Positions 1 to 10,076 of a stretch of DNA of 64,000 bases are shown in pieces (the first letter of the stretch is position 1; each line of letters starts with the position of its first letter). Made by a program: the position numbers and the translations under genes. Source of the stretch: Ambrosia x helenae (Eukaryota > Streptophyta > Magnoliopsida > Asterales > Asteraceae); assembly GCA_030844895.1 (NCBI GenBank), contig CM061227.1, forward strand, positions 111,902,238 through 111,966,237. Reading direction: 5' to 3'. The notes under the pieces are model-generated. The model saw nothing but the letters and a program-made list of their open reading frames with translations, was not told where the DNA came from and ran no database searches.

Positions 1-392
1 ATGAGCCATAAGAGTTTAACAAGTCATAAGTCATAAAAGAGTTTTAAGCATGTTTCTCCCCCGAAAACATAAACAGTGAAATGTGGGGCTGTGAACTCAC
101 CTTAGGTTGCGTATTCCGTTTAAGAGTAAACCGTATGCGTGATATGAGTAAACCGTCTGTAAGATATGATAGCCCCAACTATTGGCGACCTATCATAAGA
201 TATGTGTCAAGTTAGACTAATAACCCATCGGGTTCATTAGTCCCTAAGTCCAGTCCAACCATTATGTGTCCGAAAAACATGTTTAACCGACAACCAAACT
301 ACGTAAGACAAGACTCGACATCCCATTGGTGACCCGACATTCCACGTGTTAGATAAATACAAGACATCATGCCACACATGCAATTAAACACT
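1..392 (-). mobile_element. E3 Gypsy-type LTR, distal part
   Basis: No coding potential is seen here. The stretch is best read as the continuation of the LTR at 21604-23215, interrupted by the LARD at 398-21598: removing that element and one TAGTA target copy joins the two flanks. The rest of the LTR and the element body lie left of the window, so the family cannot be named beyond an LTR element whose terminus reads TGTGACACC on the minus strand. Confidence 0.55.
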
Positions 393-397
393 TAGTA

Positions 398-2673
398 TGT
401 AACAACCCTGGCTGATGTGGCCAGGTTGTCGGGTCGGGTTATCGGAGTTACACAGCGGAATCCAGGGTAATAACAGTCTTGTAGTCTTACAGGATCCACG
501 TCATCATTTCTGTTGGGTTACCTGAACACATGTCAAAAATAGTTTCTGTCAACATAAAGTTGGTGAGGTCGTGTATTTTATAAAGTGAATGGCCAGTTCG
601 TTTTATTTGTAATTCTTTTATATAAAACATGCTTTACTATTCTAATTCTGGAGGGGGAATATATTCTATTATATTAATTCGATTAAATTGTACCGATTAT
701 ATGTCAATCTATTATATTCTATTAGTTGCCATTCCTATCGATGGTACCACTCTGTTTGTGATAAATACTTGTACCGACTGGTTCCTGCCCTCTAGTTGGT
801 GCAAGAAAGGAAATGGCGGATACCGTCCAGTACTGTCCTCGTTGTTTCTATTATCCCCTTTTCTATTATATTTCCTTTATTAATTCTATTATGTAAAGCA
901 TTTCTAGGTTTTCTAATAAATGACATGTATTTCCCCTAAAATGTTAAATAAAACAATAAAAGAGGGGAGTTCACGATACTCACTTGTTTGCGTTATATCT
1001 TCTGGCTAATCTTCTTATTACAATTATATTTCATATATATATTGATACGTTTAACGCGTGGGACTTGTTAGATTGTAATACTTAGGATATATATCATATA
1101 TACAATTTATATATATAGAATTCAGTATATATTAGATAGTCCTAAACTCGGGGTTTGGGCAATCTAGGCAAAAAGAAACAAAGCTGGCCTTTACAGCTTG
1201 GCACGCGAACCTAAAAGAACTCTAGACATTCTTACCCGAGCTTAGTATATCGTTTTATATATCAAATCTTATATATAAACATATATATTTTATATATAAT
1301 TATTAGTCTCTTATTATTATTATCAAGTCCGTACGTTATTCGTATTATATATATATTTGTATAATTCTAATAATATTCTTCGTCTAGCTATCGGACCGGG
1401 TTCTATTCCGGGTGTTGACCGAGTCACTGAGTCGACTCGGTAACGACTTGTATCCTCCAACTTGATTATCGGTACCTCGCAAATACCATAACCAGTGAGT
1501 TAATATCGGCTTATAATATTGAATAAATAACTTAATCAATAGAACTATAATCGGGTATTAGCCAAACAAAGAGGGACAATGGATTAACCATCACCCAATG
1601 AACCAGTGAATATTCGATCAACCGGAAACATACCCGGTCATAATTCCAACCGGAAATAAAGGTACCGAAGAATCACGACAAGAGTACACAACAGTTGGGT
1701 TACCAAATAGCTTTATAATTATAACCCGAACAAGAAGATGGTCACGGCCGAGTTCTATCAAAAAGTTATCCAGGTGCGATAACAGTCACCATGACTTGGT
1801 GACTGTTCAGATTATGAGTATACAGAGAAGGTTATTGGCGTCCGATTTAGCAAGCAAGGTTATGGGCTTTGGTATAACAGATTATTACTGGTTTCAGATC
1901 AGGAAGTGACCGGGTATTAACAGGCCCGATAACTATGTTTCGGGGATGATTATTGGTGACAGTCACCATCACCGGTGACTGTCTGGCTTCCGTAACAGAA
2001 CAGAGGAACAACCCGAGGGTTTCCGGGTATGATTCGAGGGCAGTTCAGCGGTGACAGACCCAAACTGAAGATGATTCACGGGTTATAACTGAACTTCCAG
2101 ATGGTTACCGCTGTAACAGGAATGAAAGGAGAAAAGGGGTTACCGGTTAGAAATCAAAAGGATAAAGGGCTCGGGTTGCTTACCAGACGAAGAAGAAGAT
2201 GTAGGGCGGCGATGGTGCCGGAGATGGACAGCGGTGGTCGGAGAGGAGGCGGCGTAAGCCGGCCATGTTCTCCGGCTGCTGCCGTGTTCTTGACCGGAGT
2301 ATCTCACACACTTTGTGTGTTTAATAATTGCACAGAGAGAGAGAGCGATGAGATGAGAGAGGGGTGGTTTATATAGAATGATAATAATAGAGAGTGTTTG
2401 GCTACGGGGATAAATACTGAGACTCGCGATAATTGGTAATAATTATAACGATCAAACAAAAGACGTTGGACAACGGGTTATTAGCAGATTAGAAGCGTTT
2501 AACCGTGATAATAATAATTCAATAATTATTATTTATATATTCGGTTAAAACGGTTTGCCTGCGAGATTCGAACTTGAATAATTAATTTGGATAACCGGGT
2601 GGTCAGGTCTGACCCGACCCGTTTAAGAGACACGTAAGGTGACGTAATCACTTCGAGACTTTGGGGTGTTACA
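398..2673 (-). repeat. LARD 3' LTR (left copy, 2276 bp)
   Basis: Boundaries come from the alignment with 19321-21598 and the TG...CA termini. On the minus strand a TATA box (2368-2375) is followed by a CT-rich leader and a 27-codon upstream ORF. Two hairpins share the stem GGTGACTGT (1782-1806 and 1958-1983). Open frames at 629-883 and 2101-2376 occur in both LTRs and are not considered genes. Confidence 0.9.
2368..2375 (-). promoter_or_regulatory. LTR TATA box (LARD, left LTR)
   Basis: TATATAAA on the minus strand, followed about 30 bp downstream by a CT-rich leader, the usual layout of a plant LTR promoter. The same box is at 21293-21300 in the right LTR, which is the 5' LTR of this minus-strand element and so the one expected to drive its transcript. 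Confidence 0.55.
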
Positions 2674-2690
2674 ATCTCCCCCCCTTAGGA
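2674..2690 (-). other. Polypurine tract of the LARD
   Basis: On the minus strand this reads as a purine-rich run with eight consecutive G directly abutting the LTR start TGTAACA. This is the expected plus-strand priming site of an LTR retrotransposon and fixes the minus orientation. Confidence 0.7.
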
Positions 2691-2718
2691 AATTTCGTCC
2701 CCGAAATTTGAATGATCT

Positions 2719-3426
2719 TGTTGGGTCTGCTGACCTGGAGAAGAACAGATGATTGGAAAGCCAAAATATGCTATCTATTTGATCCTTGAATAAACAGTCT
2801 TTACAACTTACTTCTCCCAAAAGACTGCTGACCCTAACTACTGTTCTATCCAAACAACTGCTCAACAACTGCTGATACAAAGAACTGCTAAGGAAACAAC
2901 TGATGAAGAACAACTGCTGACCAAAGGTCTGATGAAGAGCAACAGCAGATACAAGTACTGAAGACCAAAGCACTGCTGGAAGCAACAGCACTTAGGCTTC
3001 AGCAGTGGATACAAGATCGTCAGAGTTTATCTTTAACAGCTGTTTACTATCAGTGCTTTCAATGTAACAGTAGTTTGTATAGCAGATGTTTAAGTTTGTT
3101 ATTCTGTTAGAGGTCACTGTCTTAGGTGACGTCAGCCTAGGTCATCAGTGGTTTGAGTCAGTCTATAAATAGAACAGTGCATGTACTGTTCTATTGCATC
3201 ACACACAAAACATTCTCTCTGACAAACAACTGTGTGATCAGGCTGAGGGGGAGTAACTTGTACGATTGTAATCTTTGATATATTAATGAAAGCATTCGAT
3301 CGAAAAACATTTACTCTCTTGTTTTGATTTACAGTTTATTATTCCGCTGCACTTTCATTCTACTTTCATTCCATTATTATCATCATTTAGTTAAACAATC
3401 AAAACAAACAAACTCAGATCCTAACA
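2719..3426 (+). repeat. Copia 5' LTR (708 bp)
   Basis: TGTTGGG...CTAACA termini. The U3 part holds four CAACTG motifs within about 60 bp (2850-2912), a TATA box at 3164-3172 and a purine-rich GAGGGGGAG motif near 3245. It appears base-for-base the same as 14532-15239. Confidence 0.95.
3164..3172 (+). promoter_or_regulatory. TATA box of the Copia LTR
   Basis: TATAAATAG, preceded by a TGACGTCA-like motif (GGTGACGTCAGCC at 3126-3138) typical of bZIP/TGA-factor sites in plant promoters. Transcription would start about 30 bp downstream. The same motifs are in the 3' LTR. Confidence 0.6.
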
Positions 3427-3428
3427 AT

Positions 3429-3440
3429 TGGTATCAGAGC
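3429..3440 (+). other. Copia primer-binding site
   Basis: TGGTATCAGAGC begins two bases after the LTR end and is complementary to the 3' end of plant initiator-methionine tRNA, the usual primer of Copia elements. Confidence 0.85.
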
Positions 3441-3587
3441 TTGGTCAATTAAATTCGATCTAACAAATCAATTTAATAATCAGCTCACAATTATTGATAT
3501 CGTTTGTCAGTTTGATTGAAAACAGAGTAATAGTTTAATTTCGATTCAACCGTTGTTAAACAGACTTTGTTTTTGAAAAATCAGAGA

Positions 3588-6500
3588 ATGGCTTCTATCA
3601 ATCACGATCCACATAACACTGGCACGAACAACAAGCCACCGATGCTTGTCAGATCTGAATACAATATCTGGCAACGTCGGATGAGCCATGTTCTAGCTCA
3701 ACAAAACACTGGGTGTTGGAAGTCGGTTATCTTCGGACCACATGTTCCGACTGTGCCGAGTACTGAAGATCCCAAAGTGTTTGAGCCAAAGAAACTTGAA
3801 AACTACTCCGACCAGGATTTTCAGAAAATTGAGCTAGATGCTAAGGCCTTCAGTATTGTGGCCATGGCTCTACCCAATGATATATATGCTGGGTTGTTAC
3901 ACTGTAACAGTGCAAAGGAGTTGTGGGATGCACTGAAAGAGCAGTTTGGTGGGACTGAGGAGGTTATTGAAAACAACCGTGAAATACTTAACCAACAATA
4001 TGAAACATTCAGTCATGTCAAAGGAGAGTCATTAACTCAACAGTTTGAGAGATTTAACTGCTTAATTAGTGAACTAAAATTGGTTGGTCTTACTTACCCT
4101 CATTCAACTTTGAACCATAGGTTTTTAAGATCATTACCAGACAAATGGGACACTATTGCAATTGTTATGAGAAACTCAATAGGATTTAAAGACCTATCAC
4201 TGACCCAGCTTCATGGTAAGCTCTTGACCTATGAAAGAGAGCTTAACCAGAAAAAGAAGCTCCAGGACTCTGGAAAAGTGTCTGATGACTATGTGTTTGG
4301 GAATACAGCACTTTTGGGTCATGATGAGGTGCCTGGAAACACAAAGGATCAGAGTTATGATCATTTTATTGACATAACTTCAGGTTTTAACTCAGGTTTT
4401 AACTCTGATTCTTATTCACCTAACTATGCTTTCACAGCAAGTGGTGGTGATATACAGGCATCTGATAACATATCCTTTGAGTATGATGACCTGAAATACT
4501 TTGACCCTGATGATTTGGAAGAAATGGACATTATGCACCAATTGGCCCTTCTCAGTGTAAGAACTAATAATTTTTACAAGAAAACAGGGAGAAGGTTTCC
4601 AGGGTTGACTGGCAGATCTAAGGTGGGGTTGGATAAATCAAAGATCAAGTGTTATAAATGTCATAGGTTTGGTCATTTTGCTAGGGAATGTAGGGGTCAA
4701 CATGGTACACCTATGATAACCTATCCAAATCAAAGACCACAGACCAACACTTATCAGAATTCCTATAATACCCCTGGACCAAATGTGCAAAACACTGCTC
4801 ATTTTGCACAGTCCTCAAACACTGTTCCTGTCCAGTATGTCCAAACCACTGTTCCTCAGATCCATTATGTGCAAACACCTGTTGCTCCACCATCTGTACA
4901 AACGACTGCTGCTCCATCCTCTGCTCCTGCAGAGACCAGTCAACAGAGCTTCTTTACACAAGGCTTTGTTGATTGGAGCAGTCTACCTGATGAGCTAACA
5001 GATGAGAATTTTGCACTGGTTGCCAAAGCTGAAAATGAACCAGAAAACTTTTGTTTCATGGCTATGGTTGATGAGATTGAGTCTGAGGAAGTGGTAAATG
5101 AATCTGATGTTGTGACTGATGATATTGTTAGTGAAGTTGTTGCAGGTGAGAAACCTGAAGAAGAAGAGGTTGTGAATCTCTCAGATCCCTGGGGTGCATC
5201 TGATGAATGTGAGTGCAAGTGTGATTGTGCATTGATGGCTGCTGCTAAGGTATCTCCTCAAATTCTCAAAGAGTTGTGTTCTGACAAATGTGTAATAGCA
5301 TTTGCTAACATTAAAGAGGTGAATGAAAACCTTAGAAAGAAAATTTTGGATGATGAGGTTAAATTTGAAAAACTCACTAAAGATTTGAAAACAAGTTTAA
5401 CTGCAAAAGAATCCGAAATTAGTAGTCTAAAACATGAAGCAACTATTGTCAAAGACCAGCTCCAAACTATGATAACAAAATATCAAAGTTGTAAAAGTGA
5501 GCTTGAGTCCACCCAAGTTGAATGTAAAAAATGGGTGGAATCATGTAGAGGTTTTGAGATGCTACTCAACAAACAGACCAAAAGTCATGTGAAGTTTGGC
5601 TTTGGTTTTGCAACCACTGCTCCAGCTTTTGAAAACACTGACACAAAGGATCAAAAGTCTGTTGAGATAGTTCCAACAAACCTGCAGGGTCAAGAGATTA
5701 AAATCACTGAACCAAATGGTAAGAAAATTGTTCTTGAAAAACCAGAAGGTTCCTCATCTTTTGCTGAACTTGAAAAGTATGAATTTAAACCTACTTGGTC
5801 TGATGAGTGTGATACTCTTGAGAATTATAAACCTGTTGATTTTAAAACCCCTGAGGGAAAAACAGCTCCTCAGGCAAGGGTCATTCCCTTGGCAAAAGTC
5901 ATTCCCCTGAAGGATTCTCCAGCAGATGCTCAAACATCTGCTGAAAAGAAGCCTGAAAAAGGGAAAAAGAAAGAAAAGACTGTTAACTTGTTTTGTGATT
6001 TCTGTGAAAAGAAGAATCATATCACCAAAAACTGTTTTCTTCTAAAAGCATATGATATCAACAAAGGAACAAGTGAATGTGATTCAAAAGCCACATGCTC
6101 AATATGTGGGAAAAAGAATCATAAGACTAAAGAGTGCTTGTATCTCAAAAATTTTGATGTAAAAATACAAGAATACAAAGCAAAAACTCTTGCAAACCCT
6201 GTGGTTAGTACTCCAAAAGGAAAGCCCAAACAGACCTTCACACCTGTCCAAACATCTGTTACAAAAAGGCTTGAAACATCTGCTTCTAGAGATGTCCAAG
6301 TAACAGATGCTCCACCCACAAGCAAATACCCAAGAGGTTATGGTCAACCTCCATGTCACAGTCTGCCACATGTTTATGAGGAGCCAAAAAGACCCTCTAA
6401 ACCAAGAGTGAACAGAAATCCATATGGGTATTATCATCTGTCCGGAAGTGATCAAACAACTGCTGCCCCAAGTGCTGACATACAAGCACTGGCAAATGGT

Positions 6501-6626
6501 CAGCAGCAGTTGTTGACCCTAATTCAAAAATTGGTCCAAACCACTGATCACCTTCCAAAACTTGAGTCTGAAAGGTCTGAGGATCCATCCAAAGCCAATT
6601 TGGCTTTGGACACTCACCAAAACTAA
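3588..6626 (+). CDS. Copia Gag polyprotein, 1012 aa, extended, with three CCHC knuckles
   Basis: Structural protein that packages the element's RNA in cytoplasmic virus-like particles. The start was chosen at the ATG in 3588-3590 (GAGAATGGC context); an upstream in-frame ATG at 3567 is possible. Residues about 55-215 match the Copia gag (UBN2) family, with motifs such as LWDALKEQFGG and RFLRSLPDKW. A CX2CX4HX4C knuckle lies at residue 355. It is followed by a Gln/Pro/Thr-rich stretch, an acidic region and a predicted coiled coil (about 565-660). Two further CX2CX4HX4C motifs sit at 803 and 837. The usual Copia Gag is 300-500 aa with one knuckle, so this is a much extended form. It ends at TAA 6624-6626, with pol in the same frame immediately after. 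Confidence 0.9.
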   Translation: MASINHDPHNTGTNNKPPMLVRSEYNIWQRRMSHVLAQQNTGCWKSVIFGPHVPTVPSTEDPKVFEPKKLENYSDQDFQKIELDAKAFSIVAMALPNDIYAGLLHCNSAKELWDALKEQFGGTEEVIENNREILNQQYETFSHVKGESLTQQFERFNCLISELKLVGLTYPHSTLNHRFLRSLPDKWDTIAIVMRNSIGFKDLSLTQLHGKLLTYERELNQKKKLQDSGKVSDDYVFGNTALLGHDEVPGNTKDQSYDHFIDITSGFNSGFNSDSYSPNYAFTASGGDIQASDNISFEYDDLKYFDPDDLEEMDIMHQLALLSVRTNNFYKKTGRRFPGLTGRSKVGLDKSKIKCYKCHRFGHFARECRGQHGTPMITYPNQRPQTNTYQNSYNTPGPNVQNTAHFAQSSNTVPVQYVQTTVPQIHYVQTPVAPPSVQTTAAPSSAPAETSQQSFFTQGFVDWSSLPDELTDENFALVAKAENEPENFCFMAMVDEIESEEVVNESDVVTDDIVSEVVAGEKPEEEEVVNLSDPWGASDECECKCDCALMAAAKVSPQILKELCSDKCVIAFANIKEVNENLRKKILDDEVKFEKLTKDLKTSLTAKESEISSLKHEATIVKDQLQTMITKYQSCKSELESTQVECKKWVESCRGFEMLLNKQTKSHVKFGFGFATTAPAFENTDTKDQKSVEIVPTNLQGQEIKITEPNGKKIVLEKPEGSSSFAELEKYEFKPTWSDECDTLENYKPVDFKTPEGKTAPQARVIPLAKVIPLKDSPADAQTSAEKKPEKGKKKEKTVNLFCDFCEKKNHITKNCFLLKAYDINKGTSECDSKATCSICGKKNHKTKECLYLKNFDVKIQEYKAKTLANPVVSTPKGKPKQTFTPVQTSVTKRLETSASRDVQVTDAPPTSKYPRGYGQPPCHSLPHVYEEPKRPSKPRVNRNPYGYYHLSGSDQTTAAPSADIQALANGQQQLLTLIQKLVQTTDHLPKLESERSEDPSKANLALDTHQN

Positions 6627-9600
6627 TCATTTACTGATGTGCAGGGAGCTTCTGCTTGTTTAGATAGTCTTTGGTATGTAGATAGTGAAGGTTCCAGGCA
6701 CATGACAGGATGTAGAGCCCTACTTCTGGACTTCTTGGCTCATGGAGGGGGTGATATATCCTTTGGTAATGATTCTAAAGGTAAGGTGTTGGGTTCAGGG
6801 ACTGTACAGGCAGGAAAACTCAAGTTTGAAAATGTCAATCTTATTGATAATCTCAAGTTTAATCTTCTGAGTGTTTCACAAATGAGTGACAAAGGTTATG
6901 GCTCATTTTTCACAAAGAAAACTTGTAAGATTATTGGGCCAGAAGTGGTGAAAAAGATTGATACCATTATTGCTGAGAGCAAAGCACAGCTTGTTGCTCA
7001 TAGAAGTGGCAATGTGTATGTTGTTGATATGTTAAAGGATAATCCTATGGCAAATGTCTGTCTGTTTTCTGCTGCCTCCACTAAGGAGACAGAATTGTGG
7101 CATAGGAGACTGGGTCATACCAACCTTAATACTATCAACACACTCTCAAAACAAAGCCTTGTCAGAGGTCTTCCATCAAAAGAATTTAAATGTGATGAGC
7201 ATTGTGTTTCTTGCTTAAAAGGGAAACAACATAAAAGCTCTTACAAATCCATTGATGAGTCCAAAACTAGTCAGTGCTTACAACTGTTGCACATGGACTT
7301 GTTTGGCCCTGTTAAAATCATGAGTCTAAGGAGAAAAAGATTTTGTCTTGTCATAGTTGATGATTTTTCTAGGTTTACATGGACTTACTTTTTACACTCT
7401 AAAGATGAGACTGCAGGTATATTGAAGGACTTTGTCACCAAGGTTGAAAAGCAGTATGACTTGCCAGTAAAAGTTTTCAGGAGTGACAATGGAACAGAGT
7501 TTAAAAATAAGGAGTTAGATGACTTCTGTGTGTCAAAAGGGATTGTGAGGCAGTTCAGCATCCCAAGAACACCAGAACAAAATGGGGTAGTTGAGAGGAA
7601 AAATAGAACTCTTATAGAAGCTGCAAGAACCATGCTAGCAGATTCTGGTTTGCCATTGTCCTTTTGGGCAGAAGCTGTAAACACTGCTTGCTATGTTCAA
7701 AACAGAGTTTTGATCAACCCCAGACATCAAAAAACTGCTTATGAAATTTTGTTCAAAATCAAACCATTAATCTCATTCTTCAAAATCTTTGGCTGCCCAT
7801 GTTTCATTTTAAATCTTAAAGATTCCATTTCAAAATTTGCAGCCAAAGTAGACTGTGGTTATTTTCTGGGATATTCTTCTACTGCTAAGGCCTACAAAGT
7901 GTTTAACACAAGGACTAAGACAATAGAAGAAACCTTGAATGTTAAGTTCAATGAACTTTCATCTCTGAAAATCCCTGCAAACCCTGCTGAATTATTTGAT
8001 TTAGATAAATTCAAATTTGAAGATATCACTGTTAAGACTAACAATGCAGGTATTCCACAGTCTCCACAGCAAGATTACAGAACAGATGTTGTGATTCCCA
8101 GTCACTACAAAGTCTATTCTGCATCAGAGGAAGCAGCTGTTCAAAACAATTGTCAAAACTCTGCCACAGCTGTGTCAACCACTGTTGGCCAGTCCTATCC
8201 TCAAACCTCTGCTTCACCCCTCACTACCACTGACCTATCATCTGTTGACAAAAGTCAATCATCTGTTGACAAAAGTCAGTCAAGTTTCACACCACTTGGA
8301 CCCATACCTCCATTACCATTCCAAACATCTGTTGGCTCTACAGAAATACCAACAGATGTTACACCAACAGAGTCACCAAACCTCTGTCCATCACCCCAAA
8401 ATGCCATTGTTCCATATCAAGGAGATCTTATTTACTTAAGAGCTCATCCACCAGACCAGATCATTGGCAACATCAGAGAGGGAGTGCTCACAAGAAGCCA
8501 ATCCTCAAATATCTGTCTTTTTGCAGGTTTCTTATCCCTCACACAACCTGTCAAGTACCAAGAGGCACTGAAAGACAACAGTTGGGTAGAAGCCATGCAA
8601 GAAGAACTCCTTCAGTTCAAAAGACAACAAGTATGGGAGCTTGTACCACTTCCTAAGGATGTTTGTCCTATAGGAACAAAGTGGGTCTTCAAAAACAAGA
8701 CTGATGAAAGGGGTATTGTTGTCAAGAATAAAGCCAGGCTTGTGGTTCAAGGCTTCAGACAAGAAGAAGGAATAGATTATGATGAGACCTTTGCTCCTGT
8801 AGCTAGACTAGAGGCCATCAGACTCTTTTTAGCCTTTGCTGTCAACCACAATATAAAGGTGTATCAGATGGACATCAAATGTGCTTTCCTTTATGGCAAA
8901 ATTCAGGAGGAGGTCTATGTATGTCAGCCACCTGGTTTTGAAGACACATTCCATCCTGACTATGTCTACAAGCTCAACAAAGCTTTGTATGGACTCAAAC
9001 AAGCACCAAGGGCCTGGTATGAAACTCTTTCCACATTTCTCTTATCCATTGGCTTCACAAGAGGTAAAATTGACAAAACTTTATTTCTTAAATGGAAAGG
9101 GAAACACTTAATGATTGTTCAAATATATGTGGATGACATCATCTTTGGATCCACATGTAACCAAATGTGTGAAGAGTTCAGAAAACTCATGACAGCAGAG
9201 TTTGAGATGAGTGCCATGGGTGAGCTTCAGTGTTTCCTTGGTCTTCAAGTGAAACAACTGCAAAATGGCACATTCATTCACCAAAACAAATATGTAAAGA
9301 ATTTATTAACCAGATTTGAGATGAATGATTGTAAGCCATGTAGCACACCCATGAGTACAGTCAAGCTGCTCACTATTGATGACAAGGATGAACTGGTTGA
9401 TCAAACACATTATAGATGTATGATTGGGTCTTTATTGTACCTAACTGCATCTAGGCCAGACATTATGTTTGCTACCTGTGTCTGTGCCAGATCCCAGGCT
9501 TCACCCAGAAAGTCAAACCTTATTGCTGTAAAAAGGATATTCAGATACCTCAAAGGTGCTCCCACACTTGGTATCTGGTATCCTGCTAATGGAAACATTG

Positions 9601-10070
9601 AGCTTTCAGGTTTTTCAGATAGTGACTTTGCTGGCTGTCACACCACAAGAAAATCCACTTCAGGAGGGTGCCAATTTCTAGGGAATGCCTTGGTTTCATG
9701 GCAAAGCAAAAAGCAGGCAGCTGTTTCAACTTCAACAGCTGAAGCTGAATACATTGCTGCTGCAAGCTGTACAGCCCAATTGATGTGGCTTCAGAATCAA
9801 CTACTGGATTTTGGGATAACTGCACTTAGGACTCCACTCATGTTGGACAGCCAAGCTGCTGAAAATATCATCAAGAATCCAGTCTCTCATTCCACTACCA
9901 AGCACATTGACATAAGACATCATTTTGTCAGAGACAGCTATGAAAAAGGTTTGATTTCTTTACACCATGTTCCAACAGAGGATCAGTTGGCAGATGTGTT
10001 AACAAAAGCTTTAGACACATCTACCTTTACAAATCTGATTTCCAGAATTGGCATGTTAAACATGGATTAA
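6627..10070 (+). CDS. Copia Pol: protease, integrase, reverse transcriptase, RNase H
   Basis: Open from directly after the gag stop, in the same frame and without an obvious ATG, so Pol would need stop readthrough or an undamaged sister copy. Positions below count codons from 6639. The protease motif reads D15-S-E instead of D-S-G. The integrase has HX4H (155/160), CX2C (189/192) and catalytic D220, D283, E319 with the usual 35-residue spacing, then the GKS-type C-terminal region. The reverse transcriptase carries YVDD with the Asp pair at 832/833. RNase H keeps the DSDFAG, STAEAEY and DSQAA motifs near the C-terminus, and the protein ends shortly after the LADVLTKAL signature. Apart from the protease the domains look intact. 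Its function is to cleave the polyprotein, copy the RNA and integrate the cDNA. Confidence 0.92.
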   Translation, partial: SFTDVQGASACLDSLWYVDSEGSRHMTGCRALLLDFLAHGGGDISFGNDSKGKVLGSGTVQAGKLKFENVNLIDNLKFNLLSVSQMSDKGYGSFFTKKTCKIIGPEVVKKIDTIIAESKAQLVAHRSGNVYVVDMLKDNPMANVCLFSAASTKETELWHRRLGHTNLNTINTLSKQSLVRGLPSKEFKCDEHCVSCLKGKQHKSSYKSIDESKTSQCLQLLHMDLFGPVKIMSLRRKRFCLVIVDDFSRFTWTYFLHSKDETAGILKDFVTKVEKQYDLPVKVFRSDNGTEFKNKELDDFCVSKGIVRQFSIPRTPEQNGVVERKNRTLIEAARTMLADSGLPLSFWAEAVNTACYVQNRVLINPRHQKTAYEILFKIKPLISFFKIFGCPCFILNLKDSISKFAAKVDCGYFLGYSSTAKAYKVFNTRTKTIEETLNVKFNELSSLKIPANPAELFDLDKFKFEDITVKTNNAGIPQSPQQDYRTDVVIPSHYKVYSASEEAAVQNNCQNSATAVSTTVGQSYPQTSASPLTTTDLSSVDKSQSSVDKSQSSFTPLGPIPPLPFQTSVGSTEIPTDVTPTESPNLCPSPQNAIVPYQGDLIYLRAHPPDQIIGNIREGVLTRSQSSNICLFAGFLSLTQPVKYQEALKDNSWVEAMQEELLQFKRQQVWELVPLPKDVCPIGTKWVFKNKTDERGIVVKNKARLVVQGFRQEEGIDYDETFAPVARLEAIRLFLAFAVNHNIKVYQMDIKCAFLYGKIQEEVYVCQPPGFEDTFHPDYVYKLNKALYGLKQAPRAWYETLSTFLLSIGFTRGKIDKTLFLKWKGKHLMIVQIYVDDIIFGSTCNQMCEEFRKLMTAEFEMSAMGELQCFLGLQVKQLQNGTFIHQNKYVKNLLTRFEMNDCKPCSTPMSTVKLLTIDDKDELVDQTHYRCMIGSLLYLTASRPDIMFATCVCARSQASPRKSNLIAVKRIFRYLKGAPTLGIWYPANGNIELSGFSDSDFAGCHTTRKSTSGGCQFLGNALVSWQSKKQAAVSTSTAEAEYIAAASCTAQLMWLQNQLLDFGITALRTPLMLDSQAAENIIKNPVSHSTTKHIDIRHHFVRDSYEKGLISLHHVPTEDQLADVLTKALDTSTFTNLISRIGMLNMD

Positions 10071-10076
10071 CCAAAT

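Noticed and set aside
629..883. 84-codon plus-strand frame, repeated at 19552-19806
   Set aside because: Lies in both LARD LTRs, antisense to the element, hydrophobic AT-driven composition; shared only because the LTRs are near-identical.
2101..2376. 91-codon frame, repeated at 21026-21301
   Set aside because: Overlaps the LTR promoter on the opposite strand; Arg/Gly-rich composition follows GC content. Not a supported gene.
2623..2991. 122-codon minus frame crossing the LARD/Copia junction
   Set aside because: Chimera of the LARD polypurine region and Copia LTR; formed by the insertion.
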